A stretch of DNA of 22,646 bases from RGIG4608 sp045637205 (GTDB lineage Bacteria > Bacillota > Clostridia > Oscillospirales > CAG-272), in assembly GCA_045637205.1 (NCBI GenBank), contig JAZTYY010000072.1:1-22646 (forward strand), given 5' to 3'. Position 1 is the first letter of the stretch. The number at the start of each line of letters is the position of its first letter. The notes under the pieces were generated by a model. The model made no database searches. It was given only the letters and a program-made list of their open reading frames with translations, and was not told the origin of the DNA. A program made the translations under genes and the position numbers. This document shows positions 15,192-22,510 of the stretch, one piece after another.

Positions 15192-16334
15192 ATGAACAAA
15201 ATTCTTAGAATTAGCATCGTCGTTGTTATTTGTCTTATCGTTATTCTCGCAATTGCACTCATTATCGGTCAGTGCTCTAACACAGAAAACGAAGATACAA
15301 CACCTTCCACACCAGAAACTCCCGTATGTACAGAACATGTTGATGCAGACAACAATAATACCTGTGACGTTTGTGGAGAAGCAATACCCGTAGTTCCCCC
15401 CGTATGCACAGAACACGTTGATGCAGACAACAATAATGCTTGTGACGTTTGTGGAGAAGCAATGCCTGTTGTTCCCCCTGTATGCACAGAACACGTTGAC
15501 GCAGATAACAATAATGTTTGTGACGTTTGTGGAGAAGAACTCGAAAATTCTTCAGTTGATGCAGAATTCACAGAAACAAACGATAAGGTTTACGTAATCT
15601 CTGAAATGCTCAATCTCCGCAAGACACCTGATGAAACAGGTACAGCCACAGTTGCTGTAGTTAGAGACACTGAGCTTGAAAGACTTGGCTACTATGCTAC
15701 AGGTGAAAACGCAGGCTTGTCAAAGATTACATACGAAAACGAAATTTACTACGTTGCAACTGATTACATTACAACTCAAAAGCCTCTTATAGACGCTGAC
15801 TTCACAACTGTTGAAGAAACAGTTTACGTTGTTGCAGGCAGAAGTCCTTACGTATTCAGCAGACCCAGCCACATTGAAAAGCACCAGTACTCTGAAATGA
15901 TTGATACTTTGGTTCCAGGTCAGGCTGTTACAAGATTGGGCGTAGCTACAAAGGAATACATTGACGACGAAGGCACAACATATACATTTGCTAAGGTTAC
16001 ATATGAATCCAATGGCAAAACATACACAGGTTACGTAAATAATACTCTCCTTACAACAGAAGTTCCCGCAGACCCCGATAATGGTATTGTATTTGAAGCT
16101 GACACTTCAACTCTCAAGGTAATTGCAGAAACAAGCATCAACCTTAGAACATCAGCTCACTACCCCGCTGAAAACATTGGTGGACACGCTTCAAACGGTC
16201 AGTTGCTTCAGGCAACACATAAGGGTACTGAATCAGACGGTACAGTTTGGTACAAGGTTATCTTCGAAGAAGAAACTTACTACGTAATTTTCAACGCTTC
16301 TCTCCTTGAAGTTCAGACATCCAGTGCACAGTAA
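15192..16334 (+). CDS. Membrane-anchored protein with CxxH/CxxC repeats and SH3-like domains
   Basis: This 380-residue protein is predicted to be on the outer face of the membrane. Residues 7-26 form a single hydrophobic helix after MNKILR; the following Cys28 is preceded by GQ, so it is not a good lipoprotein box. Residues 45-115 hold three near-identical 26-residue units, VCTEHVDADNNNxCDVCGE, each with CxxH, a DxDxNxxxD loop and CxxC. Three beta-rich domains follow, at about 131-193, 210-285 and 300-374. The first and third contain LNLRKTPD and INLRTSAH, which resemble bacterial SH3 (SH3b) domains; the middle one is more divergent. SH3b domains often bind cell-wall peptides, so a wall-associated role is likely but not shown. 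No enzymatic domain is visible. AAGGAG lies six bases before the ATG. The gene is a monocistronic unit between rpsT and convergent ftsK. Confidence 0.85.
   Translation: MNKILRISIVVVICLIVILAIALIIGQCSNTENEDTTPSTPETPVCTEHVDADNNNTCDVCGEAIPVVPPVCTEHVDADNNNACDVCGEAMPVVPPVCTEHVDADNNNVCDVCGEELENSSVDAEFTETNDKVYVISEMLNLRKTPDETGTATVAVVRDTELERLGYYATGENAGLSKITYENEIYYVATDYITTQKPLIDADFTTVEETVYVVAGRSPYVFSRPSHIEKHQYSEMIDTLVPGQAVTRLGVATKEYIDDEGTTYTFAKVTYESNGKTYTGYVNNTLLTTEVPADPDNGIVFEADTSTLKVIAETSINLRTSAHYPAENIGGHASNGQLLQATHKGTESDGTVWYKVIFEEETYYVIFNASLLEVQTSSAQ
15324..15536 (+). repeat. Tandem 78-base coding repeat, 2.7 units
   Basis: Units start at 15324, 15402 and 15480. Units one and two differ at only 8 of 78 bases by direct comparison, almost all silent, and the third is cut off after GEE. 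The period keeps the reading frame. High identity suggests recent duplication, and unit number may vary between strains. Confidence 0.93.
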
Positions 16335-16346
16335 TTTAATATGACA

Positions 16347-16377
16347 AATCCGAGAGCAAATTGCTCTCGGATTTTTT
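16347..16377 (+). terminator. Terminator of the repeat/SH3-like protein gene
   Basis: AATCCGAGAGC (16347-16357) and GCTCTCGGATT (16363-16373) form a perfect stem with a 5-base loop, followed by TTTTTT. It starts 12 bases after the stop codon. Confidence 0.92.
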
Positions 16378-16381
16378 ATAC

Positions 16382-16411
16382 AAAAAAAGAGGAGCTTTTC
16401 AGCTCCTCTTT
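16382..16411 (-). terminator. Terminator of ftsK
   Basis: AAAGAGGAGCT (16386-16396) and AGCTCCTCTTT (16401-16411) form a perfect 11-base stem with a TTTC loop on the + strand. On the - strand it is followed by a run of T. It lies four bases after the ftsK stop codon. Confidence 0.9.
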
Positions 16412-16415
16412 AATT

Positions 16416-19130
16416 TTATTCTTCATCGTTCATTCTTTTTTCCATCATATCAGCTCTTGTTACAAGCACTACACGAGGTTTGTTTCCGTCAGGAGCACTT
16501 ACGTAGCCGAGAGCTTCCATTCTATCGATGATTTTTGCAGCTCTACCGTAGCCGATTTCAAGTCTACGCTGAAGCAATGATGTGGAAATCTTGCCCATCT
16601 CAATAGCAACGTCAAGCGCCGCCTTGAACTTAGGATCTACTCCCTCTTCCCCGGGCTCACCGTCGTCATCCATTCCGGCAAAGCTTCCACCGCCCTTGCC
16701 CTTGGGATTGCCACATTTAGCAGCTTCCTCTTCAAGACGCTTAATAAATGCATCATTGAAGGAAACGCCGTCATTATGCTCGTTGATAAATTCAACTATT
16801 CTTTCAACCTCGCGGTCGTCGATAAACGCGCCTTGAACACGCATGGGCTTTGTTGAACCGATGGGAGCAAAGAGCATATCACCACGTCCGATAAGCTTAT
16901 CAGCGCCTGCTGTGTCAAGAATTGTCTTGGAGTCAACCTGTGAAGCAACCGTAAACGCGATACGTGAAGGAATATTAGCTTTAATAAGACCGGTTACAAC
17001 GTCAACAGAAGGACGCTGTGTACCAACGATAAGATGGATACCTGCAGCTCTTGCCTTTTGTGCGATACGGCAAATTGCAGTTTCAACGTCATCAGCTGCA
17101 GTCATCATAAGGTCTGCAAGCTCGTCAATAATAATTACAATATAAGGAAGGTATTCCTTGGCAGGATCATTTGCTGTGAGCTCGTTATAGCCCGAAATGT
17201 TCTTTGCGCCAACACTTTCAATAAGCTCAAATCTTCTCTCCATTTCAGCAACCGCAGAAGCAAGCGCGCCTGCCGCCTTTTTAGGATCGGTTACGATTGG
17301 TGCATAGAGGTGAGGAATTGATCTAAATGGCTGAAATTCAACCTTTTTGGGATCTATAAGGATGAGCTTAACGTCACGGGGACTCGCCTTATAGAGAATA
17401 CTCATAATAATACAGTTGATACATACGGATTTACCTGAACCCGTTGTACCTGCGATAAGCATATGGGGCATTTTTCCAATATCGAAATAAACGGAATTAC
17501 CACCAACGTCCTTACCAAGAGCAGCAGTCAAAATGCTCTTTTTTTCTTCAAATTCGGGATTATCAATAAGTGAACGCAAGCCAACCGTTGCAGCAGTTCT
17601 ATTGGGAACCTCGATACCAACCGCCGCCTTGTTAGGAATGGGCGCTTCAATTCTAACACCCGTTGTTGCAAGACTAAGTGCAATATCGTCAACAAGGTTT
17701 GCAATGGAACGAATACGAACACCTACGTCGGGCTTAAGCTCATAACGTGTGATTGTTGGGCCTCTTGAATAGGTAATCTCCTGAATACGAACGCCAAAGC
17801 TTCTAAGGGTATCCATAAGTGCATTGGCATTTGCCTTGATTTCCTCATGAGCAACCTTTTCGTCCTCATCGTTTCTATAATTCTTCATAAGACTAACATC
17901 AGGTCTTACGTATTCACGAACAACGTTTTCAGGAATCAATGAATCCTCACCGTCATCTGGAACAGTATCAATATCAGTGATTTCCTTCATTTCAATTTCA
18001 AGAGCTTCTGCCTTCTTTTTAGCCTTAGCAGGCTTTTCTTCAACAACCTCGGGCTCAATATCAAACGGAGGCTCATCATCAACAATCTCGGATTTTTCCT
18101 TAGATGCAGTGAATTCCTTTGGAGGATTCTTGAATACTGATGCAACACTGACTCTGCCATCCTCAAGCTCTTCCTTCTCCTCTTCCTCAAAATCAATTTT
18201 TTGAAGCTTTGGTTCATCGTAAGAACATTCTTCAGGATCAATGAATTTCATTTCACCGTATTTCTTTCTATCGTTGATTGCCTTTTGCTCTATTTCAATG
18301 GCACGGCGCTCTGCCATAGCCACTCTTTCGTCTTCAATTTCCTTTTCGGCCCTGCGAGCCATCTCTTCTCTTTCCTTGCGCTGCTTTTCTTCTTCAGCCT
18401 TTTGCTTCTTTTCGATTTCCTTTTGCTCGCGCTTTTCTTCTTTTCGAATAGCATTCTTCTCTCTTTGAGAAACACAGAAGGCAGCCCACTTTTGAGCCAT
18501 AAAATCAGTAATAATGCTTGGCTTTATACCAAGGGAAAGAATGAAAAATACAATGCTCAAGGCAATCATTATGATTGCAGTTGCAACTGATTTAAACAAA
18601 TAATAAATGCATTCGCTGAAAAGCCCGCCAATTACACCTGAGCTGAATACGTTTTCAGCCGAATAAGCATATATGGGAGCAGGTCCTATGAAAATATTTC
18701 TATCAGCAACGATATTTCCCTTTACAAAAACATGTATAAGTCCTGACAAAGACATCAAGAATATAAATGTGAATATAAGCTTTGATAAAGCCATTCCGTT
18801 ATCAACGAATTTACGCCAATTCAACGCCAAATTAAGCAGCGCAATGGGAATCAAAAATGCGCAGAAGCCAAACAATCCAAAAAATACGTTTTTAAGGAAA
18901 AGTCCTGCGACGCCAACGTGCTTATCCCCGGTAATTATTGCAAAAAGGAAACACACGCTAAGTAAAAGTGCAATTGCAACGAATACAAAGGGCAATATTT
19001 GATTTATAAGTCTTTCAGACGGTGCACCAAACGAGGGCTTGTGTGCCTTATTTCCCTTCTTTTGACTTGATTTTTTATCCGGCACTCTTGGTAATTCATT
19101 TTTAGAGCCCGATTTTTTCTTTTCAGCCAT
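16416..19130 (-). CDS. DNA translocase FtsK / SpoIIIE
   Basis: This 904-residue protein is a membrane-anchored, ATP-driven double-stranded DNA pump that clears chromosomes from the division septum. The basic N-terminus is followed by about four membrane helices (46-67, 73-104, 115-136, 168-200). Next come a highly charged, coiled-coil-like linker (about 222-290) and an acidic stretch to about 400. The motor domain has Walker A GTTGSGKS at 561-568 and Walker B VIIIDE at 665-670. GTQRPSVDVVTGLIKANIPS, at 703-722, is characteristic of the family. The C-terminal winged-helix gamma domain (about 833-892) reads DNA orientation sequences. Whether it serves vegetative division (FtsK) or spore formation (SpoIIIE) cannot be told from the sequence, so no symbol is given. 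The ATG at 19130 has AAAGGATG upstream. It appears to be transcribed alone. Confidence 0.96.
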   Translation of the reverse strand: MAEKKKSGSKNELPRVPDKKSSQKKGNKAHKPSFGAPSERLINQILPFVFVAIALLLSVCFLFAIITGDKHVGVAGLFLKNVFFGLFGFCAFLIPIALLNLALNWRKFVDNGMALSKLIFTFIFLMSLSGLIHVFVKGNIVADRNIFIGPAPIYAYSAENVFSSGVIGGLFSECIYYLFKSVATAIIMIALSIVFFILSLGIKPSIITDFMAQKWAAFCVSQREKNAIRKEEKREQKEIEKKQKAEEEKQRKEREEMARRAEKEIEDERVAMAERRAIEIEQKAINDRKKYGEMKFIDPEECSYDEPKLQKIDFEEEEKEELEDGRVSVASVFKNPPKEFTASKEKSEIVDDEPPFDIEPEVVEEKPAKAKKKAEALEIEMKEITDIDTVPDDGEDSLIPENVVREYVRPDVSLMKNYRNDEDEKVAHEEIKANANALMDTLRSFGVRIQEITYSRGPTITRYELKPDVGVRIRSIANLVDDIALSLATTGVRIEAPIPNKAAVGIEVPNRTAATVGLRSLIDNPEFEEKKSILTAALGKDVGGNSVYFDIGKMPHMLIAGTTGSGKSVCINCIIMSILYKASPRDVKLILIDPKKVEFQPFRSIPHLYAPIVTDPKKAAGALASAVAEMERRFELIESVGAKNISGYNELTANDPAKEYLPYIVIIIDELADLMMTAADDVETAICRIAQKARAAGIHLIVGTQRPSVDVVTGLIKANIPSRIAFTVASQVDSKTILDTAGADKLIGRGDMLFAPIGSTKPMRVQGAFIDDREVERIVEFINEHNDGVSFNDAFIKRLEEEAAKCGNPKGKGGGSFAGMDDDGEPGEEGVDPKFKAALDVAIEMGKISTSLLQRRLEIGYGRAAKIIDRMEALGYVSAPDGNKPRVVLVTRADMMEKRMNDEE

Positions 19131-19143
19131 TTTTTCACATCCT

Positions 19144-19171
19144 TTGAAAAATAGTAATACATAGATATTAT
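19144..19171 (+). promoter_or_regulatory. Candidate promoter of the TauE/SafE-like gene
   Basis: TTGAAA (19144-19149) and TATTAT (19166-19171) are 16 bases apart on the + strand. The region is very AT-rich, so chance matches are likely. Its -10 box overlaps the ftsK -10 box on the other strand. Confidence 0.35.
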
Positions 19172-19195
19172 AACATAATAATTTTATAATTTCAA
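19167..19195 (-). promoter_or_regulatory. Sigma-A promoter of ftsK
   Basis: On the - strand, TTGAAA (19190-19195) and a perfect TATAAT (19167-19172) are 17 bases apart, about 35 bases before the start codon. Confidence 0.7.
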
Positions 19196-19226
19196 TATTA
19201 TATTTATTTAATTTGTGGGGTTTTTA

Positions 19227-19604
19227 ATGAATTTTATTAAAAAGAATTGGTTATCCGTACTAATAGGCTGCCTTGCAGGACTAATCAACGGTCTTTTGGG
19301 AGCCGGTGGTGGAATAATAATAACTTATTATTTGTCACACACTCTTGCAAAAGCCCAAAATAACGGAAACATAATTTTTGCAAACGCAGTTGCCACAATG
19401 CTACCCATATCCATAGTTTCCTTTGGGTTTTATTTGATCAAAGGTTATATCACACTTGACAAAGAGATACTCTCTCTCATTCCAGCAGCAGTGATTGGTG
19501 GGATTTTAGGAGCATTTTTGCTAACGAAATTAAGGTTTAAAACTATCAAAATCATCTTTGCCTTTTTAGTCACGATTTCCGGACTTTTAATGATATTTAA
19601 ATAA
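19227..19604 (+). CDS. Half-length TauE/SafE (TSUP) family membrane transporter
   Basis: The 125-residue protein has about four hydrophobic helices (9-31, 50-72, 81-102, 105-124). The motif NGLLGAGGGI at 21-30 is the hallmark of the TauE/SafE family, which moves sulfur-containing or organic anions across the membrane. Full-length members have about 250 residues made of two similar halves; this one is a single half and has no partner gene next to it. It could work as a homodimer, or pair with a half encoded elsewhere. I chose ATG 19227, preceded by GTGGGG at short spacing, over a GTG four codons upstream that overlaps this site. The substrate is unknown. It is transcribed away from ftsK and converges on recX, sharing a terminator with it. 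Confidence 0.83.
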   Translation: MNFIKKNWLSVLIGCLAGLINGLLGAGGGIIITYYLSHTLAKAQNNGNIIFANAVATMLPISIVSFGFYLIKGYITLDKEILSLIPAAVIGGILGAFLLTKLRFKTIKIIFAFLVTISGLLMIFK

Positions 19605-19633
19605 AAAAACGGAGTTCTTATAACTCCGTTTTT
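19605..19633. terminator. Shared bidirectional terminator overlapping the recX stop codon
   Basis: AAAAACGGAGTT (19605-19616) and AACTCCGTTTTT (19622-19633) form a perfect 12-base stem with a 5-base loop, with T runs on both strands. The recX stop codon (19618-19620) lies in the loop, and one arm is the last four codons of recX. Confidence 0.88.
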
Positions 19634-20274
19634 CTCTCGTTTGTAACTATTTCAAAGGCATATTTTATCTCATCAAAGGTATAACCGTATCTAACAAGAG
19701 ATGCAACTATTTTTTGACGCACCGCCGAATCGTTTGGAATGCATTTGTGCTTTTTGCGAAGCAACATTGCGCAATTTTCCATCATTTGCTGCTTGGTGAT
19801 ATTTTCAAGTGCATTTGCAATGTGCTCCCTTTCATATCCCTTAGCTATAAGCTCGTTATATATGCGCTTCTTACCCCAAAGCTTTTTCAAGCAGCCTTCC
19901 ACCTGAAATTCAACGTCAACGTCTTCGTTTATCACTCCGATTTTTTCAAGATGTGATGCAGCATTTGTGGCATCCTCACGGTCAATACCCTTACTTCTAA
20001 GGCGCTGCACTAATCTTTTCTTGGATGAGGAGGAATACGACAAAAGATTAATTCCCTTTCTTATTGCCATACATTCGCGAGAGCATTTTTCAAGTGCATC
20101 AAATTCACACTCGTTCAAAATATCGCCTTTTTTAAAGCCAAGCTCAAAATACTGATTAGTAAAAATCAAAAGCTTGCGCTTTTCTCTACGTCCATTATCG
20201 TCGGATATGGCAAGAGTGAGGAGCATTTCCTCCCCCTCACTCATAGCACTTACCGAAATTATCTCGATTTTCAT
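19618..20274 (-). CDS. recX: Regulatory protein RecX
   Basis: RecX binds RecA filaments and limits their growth and activity. The 218-residue protein has the RecX pattern of repeated three-helix units. One is LSYSSSSKKRLVQRLRSKGI (78-97); the next has VEGCLKKLWGKKRIYNELIA (129-148), and a third lies in the last 60 residues. The N-terminal 55 residues form a less conserved beta-rich part. Length fits the longer Firmicutes RecX proteins. It starts five bases after the recA stop codon with no strong ribosome binding site of its own (only GAAGAA upstream), so it is probably made by translational coupling to recA. This recA-recX order is common and supports the call. The stop codon is buried in the shared terminator. 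Confidence 0.9.
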   Translation of the reverse strand: MKIEIISVSAMSEGEEMLLTLAISDDNGRREKRKLLIFTNQYFELGFKKGDILNECEFDALEKCSRECMAIRKGINLLSYSSSSKKRLVQRLRSKGIDREDATNAASHLEKIGVINEDVDVEFQVEGCLKKLWGKKRIYNELIAKGYEREHIANALENITKQQMMENCAMLLRKKHKCIPNDSAVRQKIVASLVRYGYTFDEIKYAFEIVTNERKTEL

Positions 20275-20279
20275 TTTAA

Positions 20280-21395
20280 TTATTCTTCGTCACCGAGAGT
20301 TTCGATTTCGAAAGCATCGATATCGTCATCGTCGTCAAGCTCAAATTCATCCTCACGTGTGGCAAGCTTATCAGCCATTGCGCGCACCTTTGCTTCAAGC
20401 TCATCCATAAGCTCGGGATTTGTTTCAAACACCTTACGAGTATTGTCCTTACCCTGTGCAAGTCTTTCACCCTCATAAGAGAACCAAGAGCCACTCTTTT
20501 TAATGATACCAAGTGTAATACCCATATCAATAAGCTCACTAGATTTTGAAATTCCCTTTCCGTAAAGAATATCAAATTCAGCAACCTTAAAGGGAGGAGC
20601 TACCTTGTTCTTAACTATCTTACATTTTACGCGGTTACCGTAAACGTCAGCACCGTTTTTAAGCTGCTCGGTCTTTCTAATGTCAATACGAACGGATGCA
20701 TAGAACTTGAGCGCACGTCCACGGGGAGTTGTTTCGGGGTTGGCGTACATAACACCAACCTTTTCACGAAGCTGGTTGATGAAGATTACAACGGCATTGC
20801 TCTTAGAAATAACTGATGAGAGCTTTCTCATGGCCTGTGACATAAGGCGCGCCTGCGCACCAACCATTGATGCACCCATTTCACCGTCAATTTCCTGACG
20901 AGGAACAAGAGCTGCAACAGAGTCAACTACAACTACGTCGATAGCGCCTGAACGAACAAGCGCTTCAGTAATTTCAAGCGCATCCTCACCACAATCGGGC
21001 TGTGATACGAGCAATTCGTTAATATTTACGCCAAGCGCCTTTGCATAAACAGGGTCAAGAGCATGCTCAGCATCGATAAATGCAGCTTCTCCACCAGCCT
21101 TTTGAACCTCAGCAATAACGTGAAGTGCAACTGTTGTTTTACCTGAAGATTCAGGGCCAAAAATCTCAATAATTCTTCCCTTCGGCACACCACCGATACC
21201 AAGGGCGAAGTCAAGCGCGAGCGAACCTGTGTGAACCGCCTGAACCTCCATATGTGTGTTTTCACCAAGCTTCATAACTGTGCCTGCGCCAAAATCTCTT
21301 TCAAGCTGTGCAAGTGCAGTATTTAACGCCTTCTTGCGCGCTTCTTTATCATCAATGGGTGTTGTTTTAGCTGTTACTGTTTTCTTAGTTGCCAT
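20280..21395 (-). CDS. recA: Recombinase RecA
   Basis: RecA forms filaments on single-stranded DNA, catalyses strand exchange and triggers LexA cleavage in the SOS response. I chose ATG 21395 (371 residues), which has GGAGGA eight bases upstream; an ATG nine codons earlier would lie across that site. Motifs seen are Walker A GPESSGKT (80-87), VVVVDSVAAL (154-163) and the loop L2 region INQLREKVGVMYANPETTPR (206-225). The C-terminus is acidic (EFELDDDDDIDAFEIETLGD). In L2, residue 225 is Arg (codon at 20721-20723) where E. coli has Gly211 of its paired glycines; the second Gly is kept. A consensus promoter lies upstream, and recX follows by five bases. Confidence 0.98.
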   Translation of the reverse strand: MATKKTVTAKTTPIDDKEARKKALNTALAQLERDFGAGTVMKLGENTHMEVQAVHTGSLALDFALGIGGVPKGRIIEIFGPESSGKTTVALHVIAEVQKAGGEAAFIDAEHALDPVYAKALGVNINELLVSQPDCGEDALEITEALVRSGAIDVVVVDSVAALVPRQEIDGEMGASMVGAQARLMSQAMRKLSSVISKSNAVVIFINQLREKVGVMYANPETTPRGRALKFYASVRIDIRKTEQLKNGADVYGNRVKCKIVKNKVAPPFKVAEFDILYGKGISKSSELIDMGITLGIIKKSGSWFSYEGERLAQGKDNTRKVFETNPELMDELEAKVRAMADKLATREDEFELDDDDDIDAFEIETLGDEE

Positions 21396-21439
21396 AATAT
21401 ATTTCCTCCAAAAGTGTTTCAAATTTAATTTACGTGCTT

Positions 21440-21468
21440 ATTATACACCCTATCTTTTCATTTGTCAA
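21440..21468 (-). promoter_or_regulatory. Consensus sigma-A promoter of recA
   Basis: On the - strand, a perfect TTGACA (21463-21468) and a perfect TATAAT (21440-21445) are 17 bases apart. No GAAC-N4-GTTC box of the Gram-positive LexA type is visible between 21396 and 21560. The near-palindrome TGTCTTGACA overlaps the -35 box. Confidence 0.9.
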
Positions 21469-21557
21469 GACATTTTTTCTTATTTTGGAAATATTTTTTT
21501 ATATTTTTGATATTTTATTCTCATAATTCCATTTTTGGAAATTTCAAAAAATATGTA

Positions 21558-21586
21558 TTGACAATATTTGACAAATATGTTATTAT
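21558..21586 (+). promoter_or_regulatory. Sigma-A promoter of the SDR gene
   Basis: A perfect TTGACA (21558-21563) and TATTAT (21581-21586) are 17 bases apart. A second TTGACA at 21568-21573 repeats the first exactly 10 bases later. The start codon follows about 40 bases after the predicted transcript start. Confidence 0.8.
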
Positions 21587-21630
21587 ATTAGCGTTTTGAA
21601 TTTAATCTATTTAATTTAAGGAGAAAAATT

Positions 21631-22461
21631 ATGGCAAATGTTTGCGTAATCACCGGTGGCGGAAGCGGAATGGGTCTTGCCGCTGCTAAATTTATGCCCA
21701 AGGATAAAATCATTGTTATCTCGGGCAGAACACTTTCAAAGCTTGAGGGCGCTGTTAAAGAGCTTGAGGCACTCGGCTACACAGCTTATGCAAAGGCTTG
21801 TGACACTTCCAAGAGAGAAAGTGTTAAAGAGCTTGTTGCTTTTGCGAAGAGCCTTGGCGAAATAAAAAATGTTATCAACTCAGCAGGTCTTTCACCTGCT
21901 ATGAGCGATCCCGAAACAATCGTAAGAGTTAACGCTCTTGGCACAGTTTATATCAACGAAGAATTTTCAAAGGAAATGAATGCAGGCAGCGTTATTGTTG
22001 ACGTTTCTTCAAACTCAGCTTACATCCTTCCCTCTTTCATCATCAACAAGAAGGATTACAAGCTCGCAGATACCGACGAAGATAAATTCGTTAAGAAGAT
22101 TATCAAAAAGGCAAATATGGCGAAAGGCGACTATCAAAGAAGTGGTTTTGCATATTCTCTTTCAAAGAATTTCGTAGTTTGGTATGCTCAAAAGTGCGCA
22201 TTTGAATATGGTAAGAAAGGCATTAGAGTTTGCTCTCTCAGCCCCGGACTTATCGCTACCGACATGGGCAATCTTGAAGCTAAAGACGGTGGAATGCTTA
22301 TTCCTATGTCTGCAGAAGAAAGAATGGGCAAGCCCGAAGAGCTTGGCTATGCTCTTGCAACAGTTGCAGACGAAAGAAACGGATACCTTGCAGGTGTTGA
22401 CGTTCTTGTTGACGGTGGAAGCACAAACGGCATGAAAGAATTCAAAAAGAATAAGAAATAA
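21631..22461 (+). CDS. Short-chain dehydrogenase/reductase (SDR family)
   Basis: This 276-residue soluble oxidoreductase has a Rossmann fold. The dinucleotide motif TGGGSGMG is at 8-15, and Arg33 right after the second strand (SGRT) suggests a preference for NADP(H). NSAG at 83-86 corresponds to the usual NNAG. The catalytic set is Asn101, Ser126 or Ser127, Tyr175 and Lys179 (YSLSK). SPGLIATDM follows at 204-212, and VLVDGGSTNG near the end completes the classical pattern. About 40 residues between the Ser and the Tyr (130-170) are longer than usual. This layout, from memory, recalls the 3-alpha-hydroxysteroid dehydrogenase/carbonyl reductase type, but the substrate cannot be assigned. AAGGAGA lies seven bases before the ATG. 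It has its own promoter and terminator and no metabolic neighbours that would reveal its role. Confidence 0.92.
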   Translation: MANVCVITGGGSGMGLAAAKFMPKDKIIVISGRTLSKLEGAVKELEALGYTAYAKACDTSKRESVKELVAFAKSLGEIKNVINSAGLSPAMSDPETIVRVNALGTVYINEEFSKEMNAGSVIVDVSSNSAYILPSFIINKKDYKLADTDEDKFVKKIIKKANMAKGDYQRSGFAYSLSKNFVVWYAQKCAFEYGKKGIRVCSLSPGLIATDMGNLEAKDGGMLIPMSAEERMGKPEELGYALATVADERNGYLAGVDVLVDGGSTNGMKEFKKNKK

Positions 22462-22469
22462 TTTTTCAC

Positions 22470-22496
22470 AAAAGGGACTCATATGAGTCCTTTTTT
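22470..22496 (+). terminator. Terminator of the SDR gene
   Basis: The stem AAAGGGACTC (22471-22480) with GAGTCCTTTT has an ATAT loop and one G-T wobble, followed by a T run through 22496. It lies about 10 bases after the stop codon. Confidence 0.9.
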
Positions 22497-22510
22497 GTTT
22501 GATAAATTGG

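Noticed and set aside
15138..15494. Cys-rich small frame antisense to the surface-protein repeats
   Set aside because: It arises from reading the 78-base repeat backwards. There is no promoter or ribosome site.
15324..15536. CRISPR-like array
   Set aside because: The repeats are 78 bases, contiguous, in frame and inside a gene, with no spacers.
16582..18590. Several Ser-rich + strand frames inside ftsK
   Set aside because: All are shadows of ftsK. They are Ser/Leu-rich from reverse reading of Glu/Lys codons and lack start signals.
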